Below are positions 56,161 to 63,794 of a DNA stretch of 64,000 nt, piece by piece (within the stretch, counting starts at the first letter, position 1; each line of letters opens with the position of its first letter). The stretch spans positions 62,001 through 126,000 of the forward strand of contig NZ_JAMOIC010000014.1 of the NCBI RefSeq assembly GCF_024448895.1, read 5' to 3'. The translations under genes were made by a program, and so were the position numbers. The stretch comes from Stutzerimonas stutzeri (GTDB lineage: Bacteria; Pseudomonadota; Gammaproteobacteria; Pseudomonadales; Pseudomonadaceae). Under the pieces are notes generated by a model that was not told the origin of the DNA, did not search any database, and was given only the letters and a program-made list of their open reading frames with translations.

Positions 56161-57032
56161 AGTACGCCTTCATCAACCAGCTATCCGCTGACTATTCGGT
56201 TCGCCGCCTGTGCCTGACGCTGAAAGTACATGCCAGTGGTTACTACGCGTGGCTGGCTGAACCGAAGTCGGCACGAGCCAAGGATGATCAACGCCTGCTT
56301 GGACTGATTAAGCACGCGTGGCTAGAGAGCGGCGGTGTGTACGGCTACCGCAAAATCCACGACGACCTGCGTGAGCCTGGAGAAGCATGCGGCAAGCATC
56401 GTGTTGCTCGACTGATGCGCTTGGAAGGGCTGCGCTCACAGACAGGGTATCGTCGCCGACCGGGCCGCTATGGTGGTAAGCCTCCAGCGGCTTCACCGAA
56501 TCATCTGGAGCGCCGATTCAATGTCACCGAACCCAACAAGGTCTGGGTCACGGACATCACCTTCATCCGCACCTATGAGGGCTGGTTGTATTTGGCGGTG
56601 GTGCTCGATCTGTTCTCGCGGCAGGTAATCGGTTGGTCAATGAAACCGCAGATGACCAGCGACCTGGCTATTGATGCGTTGCTGATGGCAGTTTGGCGGC
56701 GTAAGCCAAAGCAGGAAGTGATGATTCACTCAGATCAGGGGAGCCAGTTCAGCAGCGGCGACTGGCAGAGCTTCCTGAAAGCCAACAACTTGCTTGGCAG
56801 CATGTGTCGGCGCGGCAATTGCCATGACAACGCAGTAGCGGAAAGCTTTTTCCAGCTGCTGAAGCGGGAACGGATCAGGCGAAAAATCTATAGCACCAGG
56901 CAGGACGCACGCGCTGATGTGTTCGACTACATCGAGATGTTTTACAACCCAAAACGCCGACACGGTTTCAACAACCAGCTGTCACCAGTAGAGTTTGAGA
57001 AGCGACATTTACTGAGCCTGGGAAGTGTCTAA
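56151..57032 (+). CDS. IS3 OrfB, DDE transposase domain
   Basis: About 293 residues, normally made only as a -1 frameshift OrfAB fusion. HTH_21-like N terminus (IKHAWLESGGVYGYRKIHDDL), then DDE core with D in WVTDITFIRTYEGW, second D in IHSDQGSQFSS and E in NAVAESFFQLLKRE. The frame is intact, but expression of active fusion is doubtful because of the orfA stop. Confidence 0.9.
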   Translation: MRLKYAFINQLSADYSVRRLCLTLKVHASGYYAWLAEPKSARAKDDQRLLGLIKHAWLESGGVYGYRKIHDDLREPGEACGKHRVARLMRLEGLRSQTGYRRRPGRYGGKPPAASPNHLERRFNVTEPNKVWVTDITFIRTYEGWLYLAVVLDLFSRQVIGWSMKPQMTSDLAIDALLMAVWRRKPKQEVMIHSDQGSQFSSGDWQSFLKANNLLGSMCRRGNCHDNAVAESFFQLLKRERIRRKIYSTRQDARADVFDYIEMFYNPKRRHGFNNQLSPVEFEKRHLLSLGSV

Positions 57033-57176
57033 GAAATCCGGGGCGATTCAATCTTCATCGCCATTCTCCCAAGGGGTAATTAAACATGAATCCGCATAAC
57101 ACGCAAGATTACAGCTGTACGTATATGCGCCCGGCACGAGTTATAACTGAATGTAGTGTTTGAGGAATTGAAAAAA

Positions 57177-57229
57177 GCGGCGTATCTGGTTGATTGTTAG
57201 TCGCCAAACAAATCAGCCAGATACGCCGC
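57177..57229. repeat. 19-bp inverted repeat preceding a transposase fragment
   Basis: Arms 57177-57195 (GCGGCGTATCTGGTTGATT) and 57211-57229 (AATCAGCCAGATACGCCGC) pair with one mismatch across a 15-base gap, ending one base before the transposase-fragment ATG. It may be an insertion sequence end or a regulatory hairpin. Confidence 0.65.
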
Positions 57230-57230
57230 C

Positions 57231-57371
57231 ATGAATAAGCCATTGACCGACCTGCTGCGCCAAGGAGCGCGAGACCTGATCCAGCGGGCTGTGGAAGCTA
57301 TGCTGGTGGCTGGCCTATTTGAGACCAGCCCCGCCGTCACCAACCGACACAATAGGCCTACTTATGGTTAG
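57231..57371 (+). pseudogene. N-terminal fragment of an IS256-family transposase
   Basis: 46 codons start MNKPLTDLLRQGARDLIQRAVEAML, which resembles the N terminus of IS256-type transposases (…LLREGARxLIQQAxEAEL). The match ends at about residue 27, then runs into unrelated codons and a TAG. No DDE region follows, so this is a remnant. It overlaps the 3' end of the following minus-strand gene. Confidence 0.7.
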
Positions 57372-58053
57372 GCGCCATATAGGCCTCAATGACCTTCATT
57401 CCCACATAAAACACGCTAGCCGGGTGAGTGACTCGCAGCGCTGATCCGTCGCGAAATTTGTACACTTGGTAAAATTCTTGCTCCCCACGTCCCCATAAAA
57501 ACTGTGAATCTAAGTACCCCCATTCAAATTCTGCTGACCGAACTTTTTCCTTCACTAAGATCTCGATCTCCTCTCGTGGGAGACCATCTGTTGCAGCCAG
57601 AATCCTGTATGCATCAAGGGGCTGCAGCTCACGCGCCCGGTTAGCCCTAAGCGCCTCCTGAGCACTCTTGACGTCTTGCCCCATAAAGCAGCCCAGCCAC
57701 TCGCACGGCCCTTCGAGATAGGAGATCATCCATAAATCTCCATCCGCATCACGCCAAAGCTGCGAACGGCTAGAGCATCTGTCCTGCCCAGGCTCTACTG
57801 ATGTCAGACTGAACGGCAGGACCAAGCCGGTTCCATATGGCGATTCCCATCCTCTACACAAGGTAACGCCTAGCCTGCCAGACCGCCCGGGGAAGAATTC
57901 AGTGTGCCCATTTTCCAGTATCATACCGCGCTCCTTATATCGGTAACCGTTACTCCCTCCAGCATAAGCGACTGAAATTTCTGAGCAGCCGAAGTCGTTG
58001 CACTTACTCCAACCTAGGCTGAGCAGAGCCGCTGGCCTAAGCATGCCCTTCAT
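57358..58053 (-). CDS. Hypothetical protein of unknown function
   Basis: 231 residues without a signal peptide or helices. Cysteine-rich N-terminal third (SKCNDFGCSEI, LCRGWESP, DRCSSR, GPCEWLGCF), then a helical C-terminal part. I recognise no family. It starts inside the stop of the CARF-like fragment (ATGA), and base composition is lower in GC than core genes, consistent with transfer. A ribosome site is not obvious. It may be a fusion product or orphan. Confidence 0.55.
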   Translation of the reverse strand: MKGMLRPAALLSLGWSKCNDFGCSEISVAYAGGSNGYRYKERGMILENGHTEFFPGRSGRLGVTLCRGWESPYGTGLVLPFSLTSVEPGQDRCSSRSQLWRDADGDLWMISYLEGPCEWLGCFMGQDVKSAQEALRANRARELQPLDAYRILAATDGLPREEIEILVKEKVRSAEFEWGYLDSQFLWGRGEQEFYQVYKFRDGSALRVTHPASVFYVGMKVIEAYMAPNHK

Positions 58054-58418
58054 AGCGAACCGCCAGGGCTGAGCAGAATGGAGAGCTGATTGGCGGAAGT
58101 ATTCAGCCGCTTTAAATGCTGACTGGCGGCCTGGTAGATCTCGCCGAAATGAACGGGGGAAGACAGGAAAAAGTAATGCGCGGTGATGGGTACATCGACC
58201 TGCTGGCGCAGCCAGGCCAGGTAGGGCTCCACTAGCTCGGAGGGGTATGAGCAGAGCAGTTCGACGCTATCGAAGGACACCGTGTTCAGCGTCGCCAGAA
58301 TCGGGCCTGCCTCAGCACCTGCAACTGCCTTGAGATCATTCCCGCCAACCCAGCTGGCCAATACGCACTGCTTCTTTACCACTGTCCCTGTACTCCCGAC
58401 CTCCCTATTGCCCATCAA
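58050..58418 (-). pseudogene. Truncated N-terminal CARF-like domain of a sigma-54 regulator
   Basis: 122 residues. ASWVGGNDLKAVAG, ILATLNTVSFDSVELLCSYP and YFFLSSPVHFGEIYQAASQHL followed by ILLSPGG resemble the N-terminal Rossmann-like sensor of RtcR-like sigma-54 regulators, where the run continues past SPGTP into an AAA+ domain. Here it stops right at SPGGSL. I infer a truncated regulator. The family assignment is from pattern memory. Confidence 0.45.
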
Positions 58419-58593
58419 CGGGCAGGAGAAAAAATGTGCTCTGGTTCGCGCCTTGGATAGTAACCAATACGCTGATCCGGGTCTTTAACTGCCTGACTGG
58501 ATGTTCAAGTTGCGCTTTGCCGACAGTGGAACCGTTGATCCAAACGCAGCTCGGCGGGTGAATGGATCACGCTCGCCGCTGCCAGGGGGAGAA

Positions 58594-58618
58594 CAATGAA
58601 GGGGCCTTTCGGCCCCTT
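58594..58618 (-). terminator. Possible terminator of the 94-residue gene
   Basis: AAGGGGCC / GGCCCCTT stem with a four-base loop. The minus-strand tail ATTGTT has few T residues, so strength is doubtful. It lies 7 bases after the small gene's stop. Confidence 0.4.
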
Positions 58619-58624
58619 CTGCAC

Positions 58625-58909
58625 TTAGTTAGCCAATAAGCTTTCAAGCTTCTCGATCAGAAAGTCCAGCGGGCTACGGCCCTCCAGGCGCTTTTCGAAC
58701 ACTTCGTTGCGGTGGTAGGCGACCCAGGTCTCGAGGGCATGCCGGTTATCCTTCTCGTAGCCGGAGCCGAGGACGCAGATAAGCTCGGTGCCATGGGGGT
58801 TCTCAAGGTAGTGACTCATAGCTGAAGCCAGATGCTTGAGGTACTTATGCTCGCGGGCCTCCATAGATGGATGCAGAGGGGTCACGTTGTCGCATTTGAT
58901 CAGTTTCAT
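58625..58909 (-). CDS. Small hypothetical protein beside the integrase
   Basis: 94 residues, hydrophilic, no signal peptide. HKYLKHLASAMSHYLENP and RHALETWVAYHRNEVFEKRLEGR suggest helices. GGAG lies before the ATG. It follows the integrase gene by 11 bases on the same strand and is probably co-transcribed. Family not recognised; perhaps a small regulator or cargo of the island. Confidence 0.6.
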   Translation of the reverse strand: MKLIKCDNVTPLHPSMEAREHKYLKHLASAMSHYLENPHGTELICVLGSGYEKDNRHALETWVAYHRNEVFEKRLEGRSPLDFLIEKLESLLAN

Positions 58910-58920
58910 GATGGAACTCC

Positions 58921-60081
58921 TCAGGCCTTGAGATTGGCTTTGATCAGGTTGTCGAAGGCACTGCCATCACGGCGGGTCAGGTTGGGCACATAGCGCGAAT
59001 AGACACGGAACAGCATCTCGGTGGTGGTATGCCCCATCTGCCGGGCGATCCACTCCGGGTTTTCACCAGCCGCCAACCACAGGGTCGCGGCTGTATGACG
59101 AGTTTGGTAGGGGCGCCGCCGCCGCAACCCCAGGTGCCGCAGCAGCGGGTACCAAACCCGGTCGTTGATGTTGCGGTATGCGTGCGGCGTACCTTCGCGG
59201 GTGCAGAAGACGAACTGCCCACTGCCGGTTTTCTCGCGATGGCCGATGAGCGCCTGATAAACCGGCTCGGACATATCGATCTCACGCTGCGAACCGTCGT
59301 TCTTGGTGTAGTCGAGCTTGCCGCCCACCCAGGTCTCACGGATCAAAATCTGCCGCCGCTGAAAGTCGACGTACTTCCACTGCAAACCATCAATTTCGGC
59401 CGTCCGCATGCCGGTGAAGAAACGCACCGTGTAGTAGTTGCGGAAATCGTCACGCACTGTGCCGAGGATCTGCAGCACCTCATCCAGAGTGAAGGGCTCC
59501 ACGTCTGTCTTGGGGACTTTCAGTGATTTGATGTTGAGGTATGGCGAGGTAAACTCGAAGCGGTCAGCTGCCTCACTAAGGATCATGCGCAATGGCGTCA
59601 TGATGTGGTTGATTCGCGTCGCTGTCAGACTCTGACCTTTCTGCCCGGGGACTTTGCCGAGTGCCGAGCGGAATGACAGAAGTTCTGCTTTGGTGATGGC
59701 GCTGACCTCTTTCTTAGCGAACTCAGGCAGCAAATGCTTATCAAGGGTAAGGCGCACGGTTTTGGCGTGCGTATCACGCCATTCGACCCTCATCTCCTCA
59801 AACCACAGTTCTGCAAAATCCTTGAACAGTGGTGTTTTCAGCGATGCACAGCCAGCCTGCAGCCGACTGATCTCTAGCACTTTGCTGCTTTGGGGGAAGT
59901 AGGTGGCGTAGTCGAAGCTCCCAAGGGTAATTTCCGCTTCGATGCGCTCCAGGATCTTCTCGAGCTTTTTCCGGTTAGCGGGCGTATCAGGCAGCGTGGT
60001 CTGCTCGCGGCAGCGCTGATCCAGGTAGGTGAAGTCAAAGAACAACTTCTCGTTGTCGGCGCGGGCACGAATCTTACCCAT
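58921..60081 (-). CDS. Tyrosine-type site-specific integrase
   Basis: 386 residues. N-terminal Arm-binding region of the DUF3596 type (GKIRARADNEKLFFDFTYLD), SAM-like core-binding domain, then catalytic domain: Arg in FFTGMRTAEIDGL, Lys near TKNDGSQRE, the box-II YQTRHTAATL (Tyr in place of the first His, seen in this subfamily), His in QMGHTTTEM and nucleophile Tyr in FRVYSRYVP. ATG 60081 overlaps the end of the excisionase-like gene. It should catalyse integration and excision of the island, possibly at the tRNA-Arg. Confidence 0.9.
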   Translation of the reverse strand: MGKIRARADNEKLFFDFTYLDQRCREQTTLPDTPANRKKLEKILERIEAEITLGSFDYATYFPQSSKVLEISRLQAGCASLKTPLFKDFAELWFEEMRVEWRDTHAKTVRLTLDKHLLPEFAKKEVSAITKAELLSFRSALGKVPGQKGQSLTATRINHIMTPLRMILSEAADRFEFTSPYLNIKSLKVPKTDVEPFTLDEVLQILGTVRDDFRNYYTVRFFTGMRTAEIDGLQWKYVDFQRRQILIRETWVGGKLDYTKNDGSQREIDMSEPVYQALIGHREKTGSGQFVFCTREGTPHAYRNINDRVWYPLLRHLGLRRRRPYQTRHTAATLWLAAGENPEWIARQMGHTTTEMLFRVYSRYVPNLTRRDGSAFDNLIKANLKA

Positions 60082-60307
60082 GGCAGATGCCCCCGCCGGC
60101 CATAGGAACCAGCCCGGAAGTCCGCGAGAATTTCTGCATGTCTTCTTCGACGGCTTCCCAGATGAAAAGGATCTTGCGGCCGCCAAAGGGGCGGAAGTAG
60201 TGGATCCCCTCGAGCAGGACTGAATCTTTCAAGCGATTACGGATGGTGCGCGCGTCGTACTTCATGCGCGTGGCCAACTCTTCGGTAGTCAGGTATGTGT
60301 GAGACAT
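60074..60307 (-). CDS. Excisionase-like small DNA-binding protein
   Basis: 77 residues. YLTTEELATRMKYDARTIRNRL is a winged-helix/MerR-like motif as in AlpA or Xis proteins, followed by HYFRPFGGRKILFIWEAVEED. Overlap with the integrase start supports an excision or directionality role. Upstream are palindromic operators shared with a divergent XRE gene. Confidence 0.75.
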   Translation of the reverse strand: MSHTYLTTEELATRMKYDARTIRNRLKDSVLLEGIHYFRPFGGRKILFIWEAVEEDMQKFSRTSGLVPMAGGGICHG

Positions 60308-60349
60308 GGCTATGCCCTCTCTGCTAAATTGAACGTCAGCGGATTCTTA

Positions 60350-60441
60350 TGAGCTTCTGAAAACTCATAATGATCTCCTGCAGATCAATATAACGCTCAT
60401 TTTGAGCTTTGCAAGGGCAAAATGATCTTCTGAAGATCATT
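60350..60441. promoter_or_regulatory. Operator cluster between excisionase and XRE genes
   Basis: A perfect 21-bp palindrome AATGATCTTCTGAAGATCATT (written here as arms AATGATCTTC and GAAGATCATT around T) covers 60421-60441. A related TGATCTCCTGCAGATCA is at 60371-60387, GCTCATTTTGAGC at 60395-60407 and TGAGCTTCTGAAAACTCA at 60350-60367. They lie in a low-GC divergent promoter and probably bind the XRE protein. Confidence 0.7.
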
Positions 60442-60455
60442 TTTCGGAGATTAGA

Positions 60456-60668
60456 ATGGTCAAGTGCCATTTATCTCGCTTACTGGGCGAGCGGAAGCTG
60501 AAAATCAGTGACGTAGTCAGGGACACAGGGATGAATCGCGGAACCCTCACGCGGCTCTATCACGAGACCGCGCAGCGGGTGGAGCTCAAGGACCTAGAAA
60601 CGATCTGCCAGTACCTGAACTGCCAGGTGGGCGATTTGCTGGAACTGCAGGATGATCCGGAGGGCTGA
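60456..60668 (+). CDS. XRE-family transcriptional regulator
   Basis: 70 residues, one Cro/CI-type helix-turn-helix (RLLGERKLKISDVVRDTGMN, LTRLYHETAQ, LKDLETICQYLNCQVGDLLE). Close in style to YozG-like phage and island regulators. It starts 15 bases after the last palindromic operator, suggesting autoregulation and control of the divergent excisionase-integrase genes. Its end faces the large recombinase with 12 bases between. Confidence 0.85.
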   Translation: MVKCHLSRLLGERKLKISDVVRDTGMNRGTLTRLYHETAQRVELKDLETICQYLNCQVGDLLELQDDPEG

Positions 60669-60680
60669 ATGCCCACCCTT

Positions 60681-63600
60681 TCATGCTCGGAAATGCCAGT
60701 CGATCGAAGTCATCAGAAAGAGGTAGCGCAATGCTGCGCCGGAATGATGGTTCCTTTCCTGATCAGTGAAACCCGCACCTGTAAGGCGTAGCCTAGCGCG
60801 GATCCCGAGGTGCATATTCTCAACAAGCCTGTTCTCGGGCACCTGCTCTATAAACTTCAAACGGGGCTTCCGTAACACTTTTCGCCAAAGGCTTTTGGTT
60901 CGCTTGGGTGTGCGCTCATCGTAAATGATGAACTCAATATCGGCAGAAGGAATGCGCAGCTCAGACAGCACCCATAGGTACTCTCGAACGCTCTGCTCAT
61001 CCTGCCCAGAGTGGAATCGCAGCGTGGTATCGCTCGCCCAGCAGCGCTCGACGAAGTCATCCAGAACCCTGTTAGTTTTTGCCTTATATCTGCCGTCAAG
61101 CAATCGGTAGAGCCGGTCAGCGTAGGCAGCTACGCCAGCTAAACCTCCGTGTCTGGGCGGCCTGGGCACCAGCTCAACTTTACCGTTCGGGTCGCAAGTC
61201 GCCGAACCGCTAAGGCGGTGCTTACCAAGCTGACGGATATACCTTGCCCGCTCCAGCATGGCCGATCGATCCGCATCGGAAAACTCCACCCAGTCCATGT
61301 TGACCGACTGTCCTGATGCTTCCGCGTACGCTTGGTATGCGAGCATGGACGAGATGTCATTCATCCTTGTCAGAGCCCTCCCTTCGCCATTCGATTCTAT
61401 GGGGCTCATCGGGTAGCTGACTTTGCGACGTTTACTGCGTTTGTATACCCCGATACGACCGATGATGCGCCGCATATGGCGGATCTCAGCTGGCAACCCT
61501 GGCGCAGCCAAATCTTCTGGCTTACTTGGCAGGCTGACCCCGGCAATTTTTGCGATGACATGGCCAGGGGGCCAAAACTTGGGCTCCCATTGCCAGCACA
61601 ACGCCGATAGCCAAGACATGCAGTGCACATAGTGCAGCAGCGACGTCTTGGGGCTCGCATGGCCGAGCACAGCGCTGGTGATATGGATTACACGGCGGGT
61701 GGCGGCTTTCCGGGAATGGAAAAACGCATTATTTAACCTTTCTGCATCCAGCAACCACGCCATCGTCTGAGATTGCTCACCGAAGAGAAGTCGAGCGTTC
61801 TCGCATGCCCCTAACGCTGTGGCGGCCAGCTTGAAGGTGAGCCAGGTTGCAGCCGAGTGCCGCAGGTGGTGGTAGTGCATATCGGAGCATCTTGTAACCC
61901 GGCGGAGGGAGGCATGAATTGCAGGTAACAAGGTGGATTCGGAAACCCATCGTGTCTGCAGCTCGGGGATACAGAACAGAAATTCCGAATATGGACTTTT
62001 CTCCTCTTCGTCATCACGCAACCGCGCCAGGCGCTCTATCAGCTGCAGCTCATCTGGCTCGAGCAACACATGGAGTGGCAGCGTACGCGTTGAGTTGCGC
62101 GTTTTGAGCGCACGCTGAGAATGGGGGCGAATATGCAGAGCCGCGGGAAGGTTGAGCGCGGTTCGCTGCTCAGCCGATAGCGGCTTCAGGTTCGGATGCC
62201 GTCTACGCAGTGCAGCTGCACGTGCGGCAGAGAGCGTCGGTAACTGCAGATCGCGGCGCAGCAACTTCAGCGACTCATTACGCCGCAATCCCAGTCGGTA
62301 TCCGAAAATCACCACAGCCTGCGCGACCATAGCAATACGCGGTGAGCGATGGCTTAGCGGGCCTGTGGCCAGGTCTCGCAGCACCTGACGATATTGCTCT
62401 TCATTGATGATCTGGGCATCAACGAACTGAGGCGTTTTCCCAATACCCAATGCGGCATAGGGGCTGATTGGTGGATAGGAGAAGCTGTTTTGCAGGTATC
62501 CATGAAACTCCAGCAGGCCCTTGGCTAGGTTTCTCCTCATTGGCGCCGTGGGTTGTACCTCCAGCAGCGTTTCATACAACTCCTCTAACGCGTCCGGCGG
62601 AACATCTAGAATCGACCCAACAGACAGCAAATTGTCCAATCCTATACCGACGTCTCTAACATAGTTGGCAACCGTTTTGGACTGCAAAGGGTTGCCATAG
62701 AACGAGCGGCCATGAAGCAGAAACGATGCCCAACCGGTGATCAATTCTTCTAGCGTCGTAGGTACCTGCTCAACCTCCAGTACCGAAACCCGTCCTCTAC
62801 GGACCTGCCGACATAACGTCGTCAGCCATCCCGGAACTCGTTGTTCGGGCCTACCCAGCCGATGCTTTTTACGTTTGCTTTTTTGTTCATGATTTGAAGA
62901 CGATCTGTCACCTTGCAGATGCAGCCATGAGTCCGCCAAGACAGAATGCGTCACGTAACCGTATCTGGTGGTGTAATTGATCAACAGCTGCGGTAGCTGC
63001 GTTTGGCGCTTGATACGCAGCAGCTCAAACAGTCGACTGAGAGACGCGGGTTGGCTCTGATTATCTACCCCACCTACGGCCAATGCCGCCTGAATACAGT
63101 GAAGTTTTCCGTCCCTCTTGGACAGATAAGGTCTCAATTCACTTAGATCTGGAGCGCAACGGGACAACAGTGCCAGTGTCATCGGATCTGGGAACCATTG
63201 CCTACTCTCAGCCTCGGATTGCCCACGGATTGAAAGCTTGAGCCGGAACTCTGGTATCCCAGATACCCAAATAATCTGACCTACATCAAGCTGGGTCAGC
63301 GCATTTAGCTGGGGGATGTCCATCAGCGCGCCATAGTAGGCGGCGCTCAGCAGGAGTAGCCCAACCCGGCAGTGGGGGGTGAGTTGCTCCAGGTCGTGTC
63401 TCAGCGCCCGTTCCAGCGAATCGATCACGTCTCGACTGGCTGAGATGTTCTCTGCTGTATACAAGTCGGGATTGATTGGATTTGCGGGACGCCGCGTGTC
63501 GATCGCTATGTGGGCAAGCGGCAGGCTCGGGTTGAATCGCCGCGCCCGGCTTGTTACGTCTCGCAGTGCATTGCGTAATGTCGAGCTTTCAAGCTGATTC

Positions 63601-63794
63601 TCAAGCTCCCGCATCTTTTCGACAGGAAAATTTCTCAGCGAACGTTTACCGCAGAGCCATTCTCCGATGACATTGTTGGAGTCTCTGCAGCGCTCCTTGA
63701 GCGTCTGAAGAAATTCGCTCTTCCATTCTGGATCGTATTTTTCAGGACTCCAAATTGCTGACAGCATTTCCTCAGAAAGGGTCGAAATGGTCAT
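60681..63794 (-). CDS. Very large tyrosine recombinase (GmtZ-like candidate)
   Basis: 1037 residues. Catalytic residues of the tyrosine recombinase fold are visible: Arg in GYRLGLRRNESLKLL (about 500), box II HHLRHSAATWL (about 643), His in LGHASPKTSLLHYVH with the nucleophile Tyr (about 711-721). About 480 residues precede and 315 follow the core, without a domain I recognise. The start overlaps the stop of a second recombinase gene. By size and pairing it resembles the large GmtZ recombinase of Gamma-Mobile-Trio elements; the name is a hypothesis. GC is normal to slightly low. Confidence 0.85.
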   Translation of the reverse strand: MTISTLSEEMLSAIWSPEKYDPEWKSEFLQTLKERCRDSNNVIGEWLCGKRSLRNFPVEKMRELENQLESSTLRNALRDVTSRARRFNPSLPLAHIAIDTRRPANPINPDLYTAENISASRDVIDSLERALRHDLEQLTPHCRVGLLLLSAAYYGALMDIPQLNALTQLDVGQIIWVSGIPEFRLKLSIRGQSEAESRQWFPDPMTLALLSRCAPDLSELRPYLSKRDGKLHCIQAALAVGGVDNQSQPASLSRLFELLRIKRQTQLPQLLINYTTRYGYVTHSVLADSWLHLQGDRSSSNHEQKSKRKKHRLGRPEQRVPGWLTTLCRQVRRGRVSVLEVEQVPTTLEELITGWASFLLHGRSFYGNPLQSKTVANYVRDVGIGLDNLLSVGSILDVPPDALEELYETLLEVQPTAPMRRNLAKGLLEFHGYLQNSFSYPPISPYAALGIGKTPQFVDAQIINEEQYRQVLRDLATGPLSHRSPRIAMVAQAVVIFGYRLGLRRNESLKLLRRDLQLPTLSAARAAALRRRHPNLKPLSAEQRTALNLPAALHIRPHSQRALKTRNSTRTLPLHVLLEPDELQLIERLARLRDDEEEKSPYSEFLFCIPELQTRWVSESTLLPAIHASLRRVTRCSDMHYHHLRHSAATWLTFKLAATALGACENARLLFGEQSQTMAWLLDAERLNNAFFHSRKAATRRVIHITSAVLGHASPKTSLLHYVHCMSWLSALCWQWEPKFWPPGHVIAKIAGVSLPSKPEDLAAPGLPAEIRHMRRIIGRIGVYKRSKRRKVSYPMSPIESNGEGRALTRMNDISSMLAYQAYAEASGQSVNMDWVEFSDADRSAMLERARYIRQLGKHRLSGSATCDPNGKVELVPRPPRHGGLAGVAAYADRLYRLLDGRYKAKTNRVLDDFVERCWASDTTLRFHSGQDEQSVREYLWVLSELRIPSADIEFIIYDERTPKRTKSLWRKVLRKPRLKFIEQVPENRLVENMHLGIRARLRLTGAGFTDQERNHHSGAALRYLFLMTSIDWHFRA

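Larger units (their letters stand above)
55820..57050 (+). mobile_element. IS3-family insertion sequence, 1231 bp
   Basis: Terminal inverted repeats start TGAATCGCCCC at 55820 and end with the inverse GGGGCGATTCA at 57050, matching at about 21 of 28 bases. A 3-bp ATC is duplicated on each side. Two overlapping frames, orfA and orfB, are joined by an A-AAA-AAG slip site, as usual in this family. I cannot name the exact isoform. Confidence 0.92.
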
